Shown: piece by piece, positions 1-7,213 of the stretch
How the letters are laid out: every line of letters begins with the position of its first letter
How positions within the stretch are numbered: position 1 is the first letter of the stretch
Assembly: GCA_937139155.1 (NCBI GenBank)
Contig: CAKZPI010000011.1
Location: 1 to 64,000, forward strand
Direction of reading: 5' to 3'
DNA: 64,000 nucleotides
Source of the DNA: an uncultured Flavobacteriales bacterium
GTDB taxonomy: Bacteria; Bacteroidota; Bacteroidia; Flavobacteriales; JBLHRE01
Program-made: the position numbers and the translations under genes
Notes under the pieces: model-generated
What the model saw: the letters and a program-made list of their open reading frames with translations, nothing else
Told to the model about the DNA's origin: nothing
The model's database searches: none

Positions 1-250
1 GACATCAAACCAAAAGACATCGGAATTTTAAATACCTGATTACAAGTATTTTATGTTTACGTTAGTCAGAATGCAAAAAAAGACAACGGACACATTGACA
101 ATGACGAGTAACAAAAGACATATCGTTTTACAAACCGACTGTACGACCGGACTAACTCGATTTGACCAACCTTGTAACCGGACAAGGACAATGATGACTA
201 ACAAGAAAGAAAAAAGAAAAAGCCCCCGCTTCACATTTTTGAAAATTTCT

Positions 251-334
251 GCCAACGCACATTTGGCACATCCCGCTTTTCCAACGCACATAGCCACCAC
301 GACAAAAAGCGGGAAGAGCCAAATTTTGCCAACG
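251..334. repeat. attC-like imperfect palindrome H1
   Basis: Nested inverted arms are visible: TTTGGC (262-267) with GCCAAA (318-323), and CCCGCTTTT (272-280) with AAAAGCGGG (305-313), both perfect. The arms are separated by 4-nt bulges on each side, as expected of an attC-type hairpin. GCCAACG occurs at both outer edges but as a direct repeat, so the terminal boxes do not match the integron model cleanly. It precedes the metal module. An integron origin is inference. Confidence 0.45.
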
Positions 335-364
335 CCTAATCCTGAGAATTTAACCAACTTTAGT

Positions 365-372
365 TAATTTTG
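365..372 (+). promoter_or_regulatory. -7 promoter box of the DUF6660-like gene
   Basis: TAATTTTG fits the Bacteroidota -7 consensus TAnnTTTG. Only five bases (CGACT) separate it from the GTG start at 378, so transcription should begin at or very near the start codon. Confidence 0.55.
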
Positions 373-377
373 CGACT

Positions 378-713
378 GTGAAAATTCTCTCAATCATACT
401 TTCAATCTACATCGTTGCACTCAACGTGCAGCCAATAATGGATGTGATTGATTATGGTAACGAAGACATCTGTATAGCATCCATCCACAATTCAGATACA
501 GAGAACCAGCAACCCATAGAGAATGAGGAAGATGGCTGCAATGACCTATGTAATCCTTTTATGTCCTGTACAACATGTCTAGGATGTACGGTTCCAGTTG
601 CTATTTTATTTTCGGAGCCATTCGAAAATCATGAAACACAACTGACCTTCTACAAGAACTTCAATTCCCTTCAATATTCCGGTTCTATCTGGCAGCCGCC
701 TAAGATTGGATAA
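378..713 (+). CDS. Small Cys-rich envelope protein, DUF6660-like
   Basis: A 111-residue protein with an N-terminal hydrophobic segment (residues 1-20, signal peptide or anchor) and an acidic middle. It then has a dense Cys cluster at roughly residues 53-70 (CNDLCNPFMSCTTCLGC). This layout matches the short DUF6660 proteins that precede TonB receptors in Bacteroidota metal-resistance clusters. The Cys cluster and acidic patch suggest metal binding in the periplasm, but this is inference and the molecular role is unknown. The start is GTG, supported by a -7 box five bases upstream. It is separated from the TonB receptor gene by two hairpins and a T-run, so expression of the two may be uncoupled. 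Confidence 0.7.
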   Translation: MKILSIILSIYIVALNVQPIMDVIDYGNEDICIASIHNSDTENQQPIENEEDGCNDLCNPFMSCTTCLGCTVPVAILFSEPFENHETQLTFYKNFNSLQYSGSIWQPPKIG

Positions 714-725
714 TGTTTAAAGTGT

Positions 726-777
726 TTTCGGCATAAATGCCGAAAGCGGTGCTGCGCACCGCCAAGTTATTTTTTTA
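726..777 (+). terminator. Double hairpin plus T-run, possible attenuator
   Basis: Two perfect stem-loops stand back to back: TTTCGGCAT/ATGCCGAAA (726-734 and 737-745, loop AA) and GCGGTGC/GCACCGC (746-752 and 756-762, loop TGC). A run of seven T begins 770. The second hairpin with the T-run looks like an intrinsic terminator placed inside the metal operon, 20-70 bp before the TonB receptor start. It could cap the small upstream transcript or act as an attenuator. Confidence 0.6.
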
Positions 778-797
778 ACATTATCAATCTTGAAACA

Positions 798-2969
798 ATG
801 AAAACAAAAATCATTTTGCTGCTATTGGCAGCATTTAATATAAGTTCTGTATTCGCTCAGAACACTTTCAAAGCAATTTTAACCGATAGCGAAACTCAGG
901 AACCATTGGTTGGGGCAACTGCGGTTTTAAAGGGAACAACCAAGGGAAGCACTGCTAATCTGGAAGGTTTATTGTCAATTGAAAATATTCCTGATGGCAA
1001 GCACATTATTGTCTTTAGCTACATTGGTTATGAAACAAAATCAGACACCTTCAATTTTCCTCAAACATACACCGACCCTATTCAAATTGAGTTGAACCCC
1101 AAAGCCGGTGAATTAGAGGAAGTTGTTATTTCTTCGACAAGAAGCACCCGGACTATTCAGGAAATTCCTACCCGAATGGAGTTCATTGGCTTAGAGGAAT
1201 TAGGAGAAAAAGCCAATATGAAAGCCGGAGATATTCGAATGCTCCTAAGCGAAAGTACGGGCATTCAAACTCAGGTAACTTCTGCAACATCCGGCAATGC
1301 TTCTATTCGTATTCAGGGCCTGGACGGGCGCTACACTCAAATTCTAAAAGACGGTTTTCCGCTTTTTTCAGGTGCAGCAAGTGGGCTTGGTCTTTTACAA
1401 ACTCCACCTCTGGACCTCAAGCAGGTGGAGGTTATCAAGGGTTCTGCATCTACACTTTATGGAGGTGGAGCAATTGCGGGCTTAATAAACCTGATTTCCA
1501 AAACACCTTCTGAGGAAAGGGATTTACTTTTTCACCTGGATGTAAACTCCGGGAAAGGGTTTGACCTGAACGGGTTTTACTCCAAGCGTTTCGAAAAGGT
1601 AGGCACTACCATTTTTGCTTCACATAACAGAAGTTGGGCTTATGACCCTGCGGGAATAGGCTTATCTGCCATTCCACAATACGAGCGTTATGTGCTGAAC
1701 CCAAAGCTGTTCCTTTATTTCAACGAAAAAACAAAATTGAACTTTGGAGTGAATGCAACAGTGGAAGACCGTTTGGGAGGAGATATTCAATTTATTGAAG
1801 GTGAGGGAGACAGCATTCATAGCTATTTTGAGGAAAATAATACGCAACGGTATTCCACTCAATTGAGCTTAGACCATAGAACGGAAAACGGATTGTTCAA
1901 TTTTAAAAACAGCGTAAGTTATTTTAATCGAAGTATATCAGTCCCTGATTATAACTTTGAAGGAACACAGACAGCCACATTTTCAGAAGCAAGTTACGCC
2001 AGTGGCAATGAAAAGTTTGAATGGGTTACAGGATTAAATCTTTGGACTGACCATTTTGATGAAAATCAACTGGACACCTTTCAAACCCGCGATTACAATT
2101 TGAACACTCTTGGAGCTTTCGCACAAACTTCATGGAAAACCGCTGAATGGCTAAACCTTGAGACAGGATTGAGAACTGATTATGTTTTTGATTATGGTGT
2201 TGTATTGCTTCCCCGAATTTCTGCTTTATTCAAAATTTCACCAAAGTTATCTTCACGTATTGGTGGAGGTTTTGGCTATAAGGCACCTACCATTTTCACA
2301 GAAGAAAGTGAGCGCATACAGTTTCAAAATGTTTTGCCCATTAGCAGTAATAACAATGAACTTGAACGTAGCTATGGAGGGAATTTTGACATTAATTACA
2401 AAACCATTATTGGCGAAAAAGTCAGTTTCAGCATAAACCAACTTTTCTTCTATACCTATCTGGACAGGCCGTTGCTACTTGAACCAAAGCCAAGTGGACT
2501 ATACGAATTTGTCAATATTCAAGGCTACATAGATACAAGAGGAACCGAAACCAACATTAAAATAGCTTATGACGATTTCAAATTATTCTTAGGCTATACA
2601 TACACAGATGCCCGGCTTCATCAAGGCGGTACATCGAGGGAAGCACCTTTAACGCCAAAGCACCGCATCAATTCAGTGCTATTCTATGAAGTTGAAGAAA
2701 AATGGAAAATAGGGTTAGAAGCATATTATTACAGTCCTCAAAAACTTAGCGATGGAACAACCGGACAGCAGTATGTTATCGCAGGATTTATGACTGAAAA
2801 ACTTTGGGAGAATTTTTCCATTTACCTGAATTTCGAAAATTTCCTTGACGCAAGACAAACCCGCTTTGACACAATTAATACAGGCACGGTTACTAATCCT
2901 GTTTTCAGGGACATCTATGCACCACTCGATGGTTTTCTGATTAACGGAGGAATAAAACTTAAACTTTAG
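798..2969 (+). CDS. TonB-dependent receptor, probably metal-related
   Basis: This 723-residue outer-membrane protein has a signal peptide ending in FAQ at about residue 21. A carboxypeptidase-like regulatory (beta-sandwich) domain covers roughly 22-105. The plug domain (about 115-235) includes the motif IRIQGLDGRYTQILKDG, and a beta-barrel follows to the C-terminus (GGIKLKL). No SusD partner is nearby. It lies between a Cys-rich small protein and a CDF-like metal transporter (4 bp gap downstream), so import or sensing of a transition-metal complex is the likely role. That substrate is inferred from neighbours only. Confidence 0.85.
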   Translation: MKTKIILLLLAAFNISSVFAQNTFKAILTDSETQEPLVGATAVLKGTTKGSTANLEGLLSIENIPDGKHIIVFSYIGYETKSDTFNFPQTYTDPIQIELNPKAGELEEVVISSTRSTRTIQEIPTRMEFIGLEELGEKANMKAGDIRMLLSESTGIQTQVTSATSGNASIRIQGLDGRYTQILKDGFPLFSGAASGLGLLQTPPLDLKQVEVIKGSASTLYGGGAIAGLINLISKTPSEERDLLFHLDVNSGKGFDLNGFYSKRFEKVGTTIFASHNRSWAYDPAGIGLSAIPQYERYVLNPKLFLYFNEKTKLNFGVNATVEDRLGGDIQFIEGEGDSIHSYFEENNTQRYSTQLSLDHRTENGLFNFKNSVSYFNRSISVPDYNFEGTQTATFSEASYASGNEKFEWVTGLNLWTDHFDENQLDTFQTRDYNLNTLGAFAQTSWKTAEWLNLETGLRTDYVFDYGVVLLPRISALFKISPKLSSRIGGGFGYKAPTIFTEESERIQFQNVLPISSNNNELERSYGGNFDINYKTIIGEKVSFSINQLFFYTYLDRPLLLEPKPSGLYEFVNIQGYIDTRGTETNIKIAYDDFKLFLGYTYTDARLHQGGTSREAPLTPKHRINSVLFYEVEEKWKIGLEAYYYSPQKLSDGTTGQQYVIAGFMTEKLWENFSIYLNFENFLDARQTRFDTINTGTVTNPVFRDIYAPLDGFLINGGIKLKL

Positions 2970-2973
2970 CCGC

Positions 2974-3768
2974 ATGAAGAAAACAGTTTTTAAAATACAG
3001 AAAATGGACTGCCCCAGTGAAGAACAGATGATAAGAATGAAACTGGAAGGGGACGACCTTATAAAGTCTCTTGATTTTGACCTTGACAATCGAAGGTTGG
3101 AAGTTTACCACACAGGTTCTTCTCAATCTATATTGGCTGCATTGGAAAGTCTAAATCTGAATACAACGCAACTTTCTTCGGAAGAAACGAAATTGGCTCC
3201 TAATGCACCTACTGACAAAAAAGAAAAGAAACTGCTCTGGGCAGTTTTGCTCATTAACTTTTCCTTTTTTGCCATTGAACTAACCACAGGATTGATTGCA
3301 AACTCAATGGGATTGATAGCGGACAGTTTAGACATGCTTGCGGACAGTATTGTTTATGGACTATCTCTTTTAGCAGTAGGTAAAATAGTTTCAAGAAAGA
3401 AAAAGGTTGCAAGGTTCGCAGGCTATTTTCAGATAACTCTTGCTGTTATAGGTTTTGTAGAAGTCATCAGGCGTTTTATAAGTGCAGAAAAAATGCCTGA
3501 CTTCCAAACTATGATAATCGTCTCAATACTCGCATTGATTGCAAATGTAGTTTGCTTATTTCTACTTCAAAAGGGTAAGAGCAGTGAAGCACACATGAAG
3601 GCAAGTATGATTTTTACTTCCAATGACATTATCATTAATACTGGCGTAATTGCGGCCGGACTTCTGGTGAACTGGTTAGACTCAAGCTATCCGGATTTGA
3701 TAATCGGGACTATTGTATTTCTTGTAGTAGCAAGGGGAGCGTACAGGATAATGCAACTTTCTAAATAA
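2974..3768 (+). CDS. CDF-like cation transporter with N-terminal HMA-like domain
   Basis: A 264-residue inner-membrane protein. Residues 1-65 form a heavy-metal-associated-like domain with a single Cys in KMDCPSEE, not the usual CxxC. Residues about 85-260 carry the transmembrane core of cation diffusion facilitators. The TM2 site reads ADSLDMLAD (DxxxD), but the TM5 site reads FTSND, so the usual His of the HxxxD pair is replaced by Phe. The C-terminal cytoplasmic domain of classical CDFs is missing, as the protein ends right after the last helix. It starts 4 bp after the TonB receptor, so the two are co-transcribed. It probably exports or moves a divalent metal; the altered site leaves ion choice open. 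Confidence 0.75.
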   Translation: MKKTVFKIQKMDCPSEEQMIRMKLEGDDLIKSLDFDLDNRRLEVYHTGSSQSILAALESLNLNTTQLSSEETKLAPNAPTDKKEKKLLWAVLLINFSFFAIELTTGLIANSMGLIADSLDMLADSIVYGLSLLAVGKIVSRKKKVARFAGYFQITLAVIGFVEVIRRFISAEKMPDFQTMIIVSILALIANVVCLFLLQKGKSSEAHMKASMIFTSNDIIINTGVIAAGLLVNWLDSSYPDLIIGTIVFLVVARGAYRIMQLSK

Positions 3769-3774
3769 TGCCAA

Positions 3775-3850
3775 CGCATCAGTCACACACATTGGCTGGC
3801 CGCTCAGAGCCGACCCGCAGACCAAAGCCAGCCAAAGAGTGTGCCTGTCC
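3775..3850. repeat. attC-like imperfect palindrome H2
   Basis: TTGGCTGGC (3792-3800) and GCCAGCCAA (3827-3835) are perfect inverted arms around a 26-nt loop. The pairing extends outward with mismatches (CACACACA 3784-3791 against AGAGTGTG 3836-3843). GCCAACG lies just left of the stem, as in H1. It directly follows the stop codon of the CDF-like gene, the position expected of a cassette-end recombination site. Similarity to attC is structural only. Confidence 0.45.
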
Positions 3851-3982
3851 ACCCTAGAAAAAGAAATTTTCAAAAATGCCCCACGCGCGACTGAAACGAG
3901 ACAAAGACAATGGCACAGAGAACAGCTACGGACAATTTAACCGGTTGACAATGTGGACATAAGAATAAAATAAAAAAGCACG

Positions 3983-4120
3983 ATGCCCCAACATAGTATA
4001 AGCAATAGCGGGTGAAGTGATAAATTCAAGGTCAGTGTATTTAATTAACTTTGGTGGTAGCCGGACAGGTAATCGCCTTGAAATCCGCTACTGCTCATAC
4101 ACAGAGCCGTTGTGTGGCAT
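3983..4120. repeat. attC-like imperfect palindrome H3
   Basis: The 138-bp element has outer arms ATGCCCCAAC (3983-3992) and GTTGTGTGGCAT (4109-4120), which pair except for an inserted TGT. The inner arms AGTATAAGCAATAGCGG and CCGCTACTGCTCATAC pair with single-base bulges. AAC and GTT at the arm ends sit where integron R'' and R' boxes would. It lies just upstream of the toxin-antitoxin pair. Confidence 0.5.
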
Positions 4121-4174
4121 TTTGATGAACTTTTAGAATTCACAAAAGCTTCTGTTTAAATCCAAAACTTATTC

Positions 4175-4198
4175 TATATTTGTATCTAATTGGATACA
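4175..4198 (+). promoter_or_regulatory. Toxin-antitoxin promoter with overlapping operator
   Basis: TATATTTG (4175-4182) is a perfect -7 box. An 18-bp near-perfect palindrome, TGTATCTAA/TTGGATACA (4181-4198, one mismatched pair), begins inside it and ends nine bases before the toxin start. A helix-turn-helix antitoxin bound here would block transcription start, the usual autoregulation of such pairs. Confidence 0.6.
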
Positions 4199-4206
4199 GT
4201 TGGTAA

Positions 4207-4509
4207 ATGATAATTACCGAAAAGACATCTGAATTTGACAAGTGGATTAGAAAGCTGAAAGACATTCGAGCGAAATCTAAAATACTCTTCCGAATCCAGA
4301 AACTTGAAACGGATGAACATTTTGGAGACTGTAAACCGGTGGGAGACGGAATTAGCGAAATGAGAATAAATTACGCTAAAGGCTACCGAGTTTACTTTAG
4401 GGAAAAGAACAACAAAATTGTTATTCTTCTGATTGGCGGAGACAAATCGACTCAACAAAAAGATATCGAAAAAGCGAATAAAATTTGGAACAAAATAAAA
4501 GATGATTGA
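4207..4509 (+). CDS. RelE/ParE-superfamily toxin (HigB/Gp49-like)
   Basis: A 100-residue basic protein of the RelE/ParE fold, of the subgroup annotated as phage-derived Gp49-like or addiction-module killer protein. Typical features are the RIQKLE helix, the GISEMRINYAKGYRVYF strand pair, and IVILLIGGDKSTQQKDIEKA near the end. Members usually cleave mRNA on the ribosome. It comes before its antitoxin and overlaps it by 8 bp, the HigBA-like order. An operator palindrome sits immediately upstream. It is flanked by attC-like palindromes, suggesting a mobile cassette that stabilises its region. Confidence 0.88.
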   Translation: MIITEKTSEFDKWIRKLKDIRAKSKILFRIQKLETDEHFGDCKPVGDGISEMRINYAKGYRVYFREKNNKIVILLIGGDKSTQQKDIEKANKIWNKIKDD

Positions 4510-4795
4510 AATGGAAACCTCAAGATTTGACATAGCGGACTATTTGGACAGCGAAGAAATGATTGCTGAATACTTGAACACAGTTCTCGAAGATGGAGAT
4601 AGCTCTGATTTGATAGTTGCAATCGGACATATTGCAAAGTCAATCGGAATGACTAAAATTGCGGAGAAAACAGGAATGAGCAGACCAAGTCTCTACAAAG
4701 CCTTATCCGACGGAGCAAAACCACAGTTTGGAACAATAATGAAAGTATTGAAAGCCATTGGCGGACAAATCATCGTGAAACCAATGTCAGCGTAA
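4502..4795 (+). CDS. HigA-like antitoxin with helix-turn-helix
   Basis: A 97-residue antidote. The N-terminal part (FDIADYLDSEEMIAEYLN) is typical of the addiction-module antidote family partnered with Gp49-like toxins. Residues about 55-90 form an XRE-type helix-turn-helix (MTKIAEKTGMSRPSLYKAL). It should neutralise the toxin and bind the operator at 4181-4198. Translation is coupled to the toxin through the 8-bp overlap; a second in-frame ATG at 4511 is an alternative start two bases after the toxin stop. Confidence 0.88.
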   Translation: MIEMETSRFDIADYLDSEEMIAEYLNTVLEDGDSSDLIVAIGHIAKSIGMTKIAEKTGMSRPSLYKALSDGAKPQFGTIMKVLKAIGGQIIVKPMSA

Positions 4796-5179
4796 AAAAA
4801 CGACACCACAACACGGTGTATAAGTTATGGCTAGGTCAGAGCTAATTCGGAAAATCCTCGAGGATTTTCCTGCCGGGTTTGTACTTGGTTTGGTTCGTGC
4901 TAAACCACGCCACAACTCATACACTCAACGTTGTGGGTTATTAAAAAACGCTTTGACGTTCATTATAACTCATTTATGATAATCAACGCCTTTTGTCAAT
5001 AATCTATCTACGTCTAACTCACTTGAATATCATATTACTCAAAATGTGATTATCAAACAGGCTTGATGCACATTTGTGAGCATCAAATCCATTTGACTAT
5101 CAAAATCACGCAAATTTGATAACCATCTATATTTGATGTAGATATTTTCAAGTATTTTTACGTCTAAATACAATTCCTT
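4796..5179. other. Noncoding stretch between antitoxin and Fic gene
   Basis: It contains palindrome H4 and then about 240 bp of AT-rich sequence with no open frame I trust and no strong TAnnTTTG box. The Fic promoter is presumably here but I cannot place it. Confidence 0.6.
4806..4936. repeat. attC-like imperfect palindrome H4
   Basis: The 131-bp element has terminal boxes CCACAAC (4806-4812) and GTTGTGG (4930-4936) that are exact reverse complements. They are followed inward by GTGTATAAGTTATGGC paired with GCCACAACTCATACAC through single-base bulges. A perfect 22-bp palindrome (4849-4870, centred on CTCGAG) sits in the middle. Complementary 7-bp ends, bulged arms and about 130 bp length are the hallmarks of integron attC sites. 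Confidence 0.55.
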
Positions 5180-6295
5180 ATGGATTTTGAAAAGGCAGTA
5201 CAATATCATTACGACAGATTTCCTCCATCGAGTTTGGATTACAGCCAAATCGTAAACCCTTTGATTAAAGCAACTGACGCTTTGGCGAGATATGACCAAA
5301 TGCTGAAAAACATGCACAACAGTGAAATTCTGTTAGCCCCCTTGAGAAATCAAGAAGCTGTGATTTCATCAAGAATGGAAGGGACAATTAGCACAATGGA
5401 TGAAATCCTAAAATTTGAGGCTGACAGTGAAAATGATACCGAAGATGCTAAGAATGTAAGATCTGAAATATTCGAAACAATTTTATACCAAAGAGCATTA
5501 TTAAATGCCCAAAAGGCAATGGCAGACGGGTATCCATTGTCACAACATTTGGTGAAAACCATCCACCAACAACTACTATCATTTGGAAGAGGAGCACAAA
5601 AATCTCCCGGAAAGTATAAGGTTGAGCAAAATTTTCTAGCTGATAAAATTAAACAGCAAGTTTTGTTTGTCCCTGTAAGTCCGGAAAAACTGAATGATGG
5701 ATTAGAAAAATTGTTTGATTATGTACAAAATAGTTCTGATCCAATTTTAGTTAAAACTGCTTTATTGCATTTGGAGTTCGAAGCATTACACCCCTTTCAG
5801 GATGGTAACGGAAGAATCGGTAGAATGCTCATCACCTTACTGCTTTGGTCATCAAAAACAATCTCTCAACCACACTTCTATATAAGTGGATACATGGAAG
5901 AGAACAAAGATGAATATATTGACACTATGAGGAATGTGTCAGAGAATAATGATTGGGAGAAGTGGTGTGTTTTCTTTTTGAATGCGGTTGAAAAGCAAGC
6001 AATTAAAAACTTAGAAATTGCCGAAAGTATTAAAAACCTCTATGAAGAGATGAAGCATATCTTTTCAGACACATTATCTTCTAAATGGAGCGTTAATGCC
6101 CTGGATTACATATTCACTAATCCTATATTCAGAAATAATCGTTTTACATCAAAGAGTGGAATACCTGGTCCAACAGCAGCTCGATTTACCAGAATGCTAT
6201 TGGAAAAAGAACTTATTAGAACATTAGAAGAATCATCAGGAAGAAGACCAGCTCTATATGCATTCGAACCATTGCTGAAATTGGTAAGAGTATAA
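5180..6295 (+). CDS. Fic-domain protein (putative AMP transferase)
   Basis: A 371-residue protein with the full Fic motif HPFQDGNGRIGR at residues 204-215, including the catalytic His. An N-terminal Fic_N region carries the inhibitory-helix motif SSRMEG at 63-68, so it is the self-inhibited class with the block inside the same chain. Residues about 290-371 look like a winged-helix DNA-binding domain (FTSKSGIPGPTAARFTRMLL). Such proteins attach AMP to target-protein hydroxyls; the target here is unknown. It sits alone between palindromes H4 and H5 whose end boxes match, as a single-gene cassette would. Confidence 0.88.
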   Translation: MDFEKAVQYHYDRFPPSSLDYSQIVNPLIKATDALARYDQMLKNMHNSEILLAPLRNQEAVISSRMEGTISTMDEILKFEADSENDTEDAKNVRSEIFETILYQRALLNAQKAMADGYPLSQHLVKTIHQQLLSFGRGAQKSPGKYKVEQNFLADKIKQQVLFVPVSPEKLNDGLEKLFDYVQNSSDPILVKTALLHLEFEALHPFQDGNGRIGRMLITLLLWSSKTISQPHFYISGYMEENKDEYIDTMRNVSENNDWEKWCVFFLNAVEKQAIKNLEIAESIKNLYEEMKHIFSDTLSSKWSVNALDYIFTNPIFRNNRFTSKSGIPGPTAARFTRMLLEKELIRTLEESSGRRPALYAFEPLLKLVRV

Positions 6296-6302
6296 AAACA
6301 AC

Positions 6303-6361
6303 CCACAACACCTATACGCAATCCCGCATGTGCGGGACTGAGCATAGCCAGAACGTTAAAC
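6303..6361. repeat. attC-like short palindrome H5
   Basis: CCACAAC (6303-6309) starts the element and GTTAAAC (6355-6361) ends it; the latter fits the integron core GTTRRRY exactly. Between them is a hairpin with a perfect TCCCGCA/TGCGGGA inner stem (6322-6328, 6331-6337) and an imperfect CTATACGCA/GAGCATAG outer stem. In integron logic the left box should complement the first bases of its own cassette. Here CCACAAC complements GTTGTGG at 4930-4936, the right box of H4, exactly. Confidence 0.55.
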
Positions 6362-6448
6362 CCAATACAAGTAACCAGAAGAAAATGGATGTCGGAAACT
6401 GATATAGCCATAGAAAGTATTGAGGAACTCTGACCGAAGCGTCTGAGG
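6355..6448. repeat. 94-bp direct repeat, copy 1
   Basis: The sequence from the GTTAAAC box onward matches 8268-8361 with about five substitutions and no gaps. Both copies begin at the right-hand box of an attC-like palindrome (H5 and H6). Confidence 0.8.
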
Positions 6449-6570
6449 GGTCGAGCCTAACATGAACTAGGAATCTTAAACCTGCCAGAATTTACGGCAT
6501 CAATAGCTAAACGACACAAAAGGGGTGACTAGTGACTAGTGACTGGTGACTGGATGTGCTGGAAATGAGC
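6428..6570. repeat. 143-bp direct repeat, copy 1
   Basis: It runs from CTCTGACCGAAGCGTC through a four-unit GTGACTA/G tract (6525-6552) to GCTGGAAATGAGC. It matches 6734-6876 at equal length with scattered substitutions. Confidence 0.8.
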
Positions 6571-6608
6571 GCTTTAACACCTCAAACACAAAACATCTTA
6601 ACGTCTGT

Positions 6609-6749
6609 CTCTATCAACTATAAACCCTCAACCATCAACTCTGAGTGACTAGTGATTGGAATTTTCTGAAAATATTAAGCATTCCGTCAGCTGAGCGGGA
6701 ATAGGGAATCGGGAATAGGGAATCGGTTGCAGGCTCTGACCGGAGCGTC
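6609..6749. repeat. 141-bp direct repeat, copy 1 (four GGGAATN heptamers)
   Basis: It begins CTCTATCAACTATAAACC and ends at GGAGCGTC. It contains four heptamers GGGAATA, GGGAATC, GGGAATA, GGGAATC at 6697-6724. It matches 7079-7213, which has only three such heptamers. Confidence 0.8.
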
Positions 6750-6876
6750 ACAGGGGTCGAGCCTAACATGAACTAGGAATCTTTAACCTGCCAGAAATTA
6801 CGGCATCAATAGCTAAACGACTCAACAGGGGTGACTAGTGACTAGTGACTGGTGACTAGGTGTGCTGGAAATGAGC
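6734..6876. repeat. 143-bp direct repeat, copy 2
   Basis: Second copy of the block at 6428-6570, with a four-unit GTGACTA/G tract at 6831-6858. It overlaps the end of the 141-bp repeat, so blocks are chained. Confidence 0.8.
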
Positions 6877-6895
6877 ATCTAAACACCTGAATCAG

Positions 6896-6959
6896 CCAAT
6901 AGCCAATAGCCAACAGCATTTTGAGGTACTAGGAAATAGGTATTGGGAACTAGGTGGTT
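6896..6959. repeat. Heptamer tracts CCAATAG and GGTACTA
   Basis: Three heptamers (CCAATAG, CCAATAG, CCAACAG; 6896-6916) are followed by a run in 7-bp register from 6925 (GGTACTA, GGAAATA, GGTATTG, GGAACTA, GGTGGTT). The same GGTACTA block occurs three times at 15.08-15.48 kb. Confidence 0.75.
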
Positions 6960-7078
6960 TGACTCTACCTGAGATTGATGACCTCAACGACTCAACAAGG
7001 GTGACTAGCGACTCGTGGCAGGATGTACATGAAAATGAGCGCATTAACACCTCAAGCACTAAGCGCTTCAACGCCTCT

Positions 7079-7213
7079 CTCTATCAACTATAAACCCTCA
7101 ACCATCAACTCTGAGTGACTAGTGATTGGAATTTTTCTGAAAAGATTAAGCATTCCGTCAGCTGAGCGGGAATAGGGAATCGGGAATTGGTTGCAGGCTC
7201 TGACCGAAGCGTC
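7079..7213. repeat. 135-bp direct repeat, copy 2 (three GGGAATN heptamers)
   Basis: It matches 6609-6749 but has three heptamers (GGGAATA, GGGAATC, GGGAATT; 7168-7188) instead of four, plus one extra T. This accounts exactly for the six-base length difference. Confidence 0.8.

Larger units (their letters stand above)
1..377. other. Noncoding stretch with a palindrome
   Basis: I see no credible gene here. Two overlapping open frames on opposite strands (about 105 codons each) are low-complexity and resemble no family I know. The stretch contains an attC-like palindrome (listed separately) and ends in the promoter of the DUF6660-like gene. Confidence 0.6.
3769..4206. other. Noncoding stretch between metal module and toxin-antitoxin
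   Basis: There is no credible gene. It holds two attC-like palindromes (H2, H3), about 130 bp of unassigned AT-rich sequence between them, and the promoter/operator of the toxin-antitoxin pair. Confidence 0.65.

Noticed and set aside
40..367. Two overlapping open frames of about 105 codons on opposite strands
   Set aside because: They mirror each other over noncoding palindromic sequence, contain no known motif, and one is merely hydrophobic from T-rich DNA.
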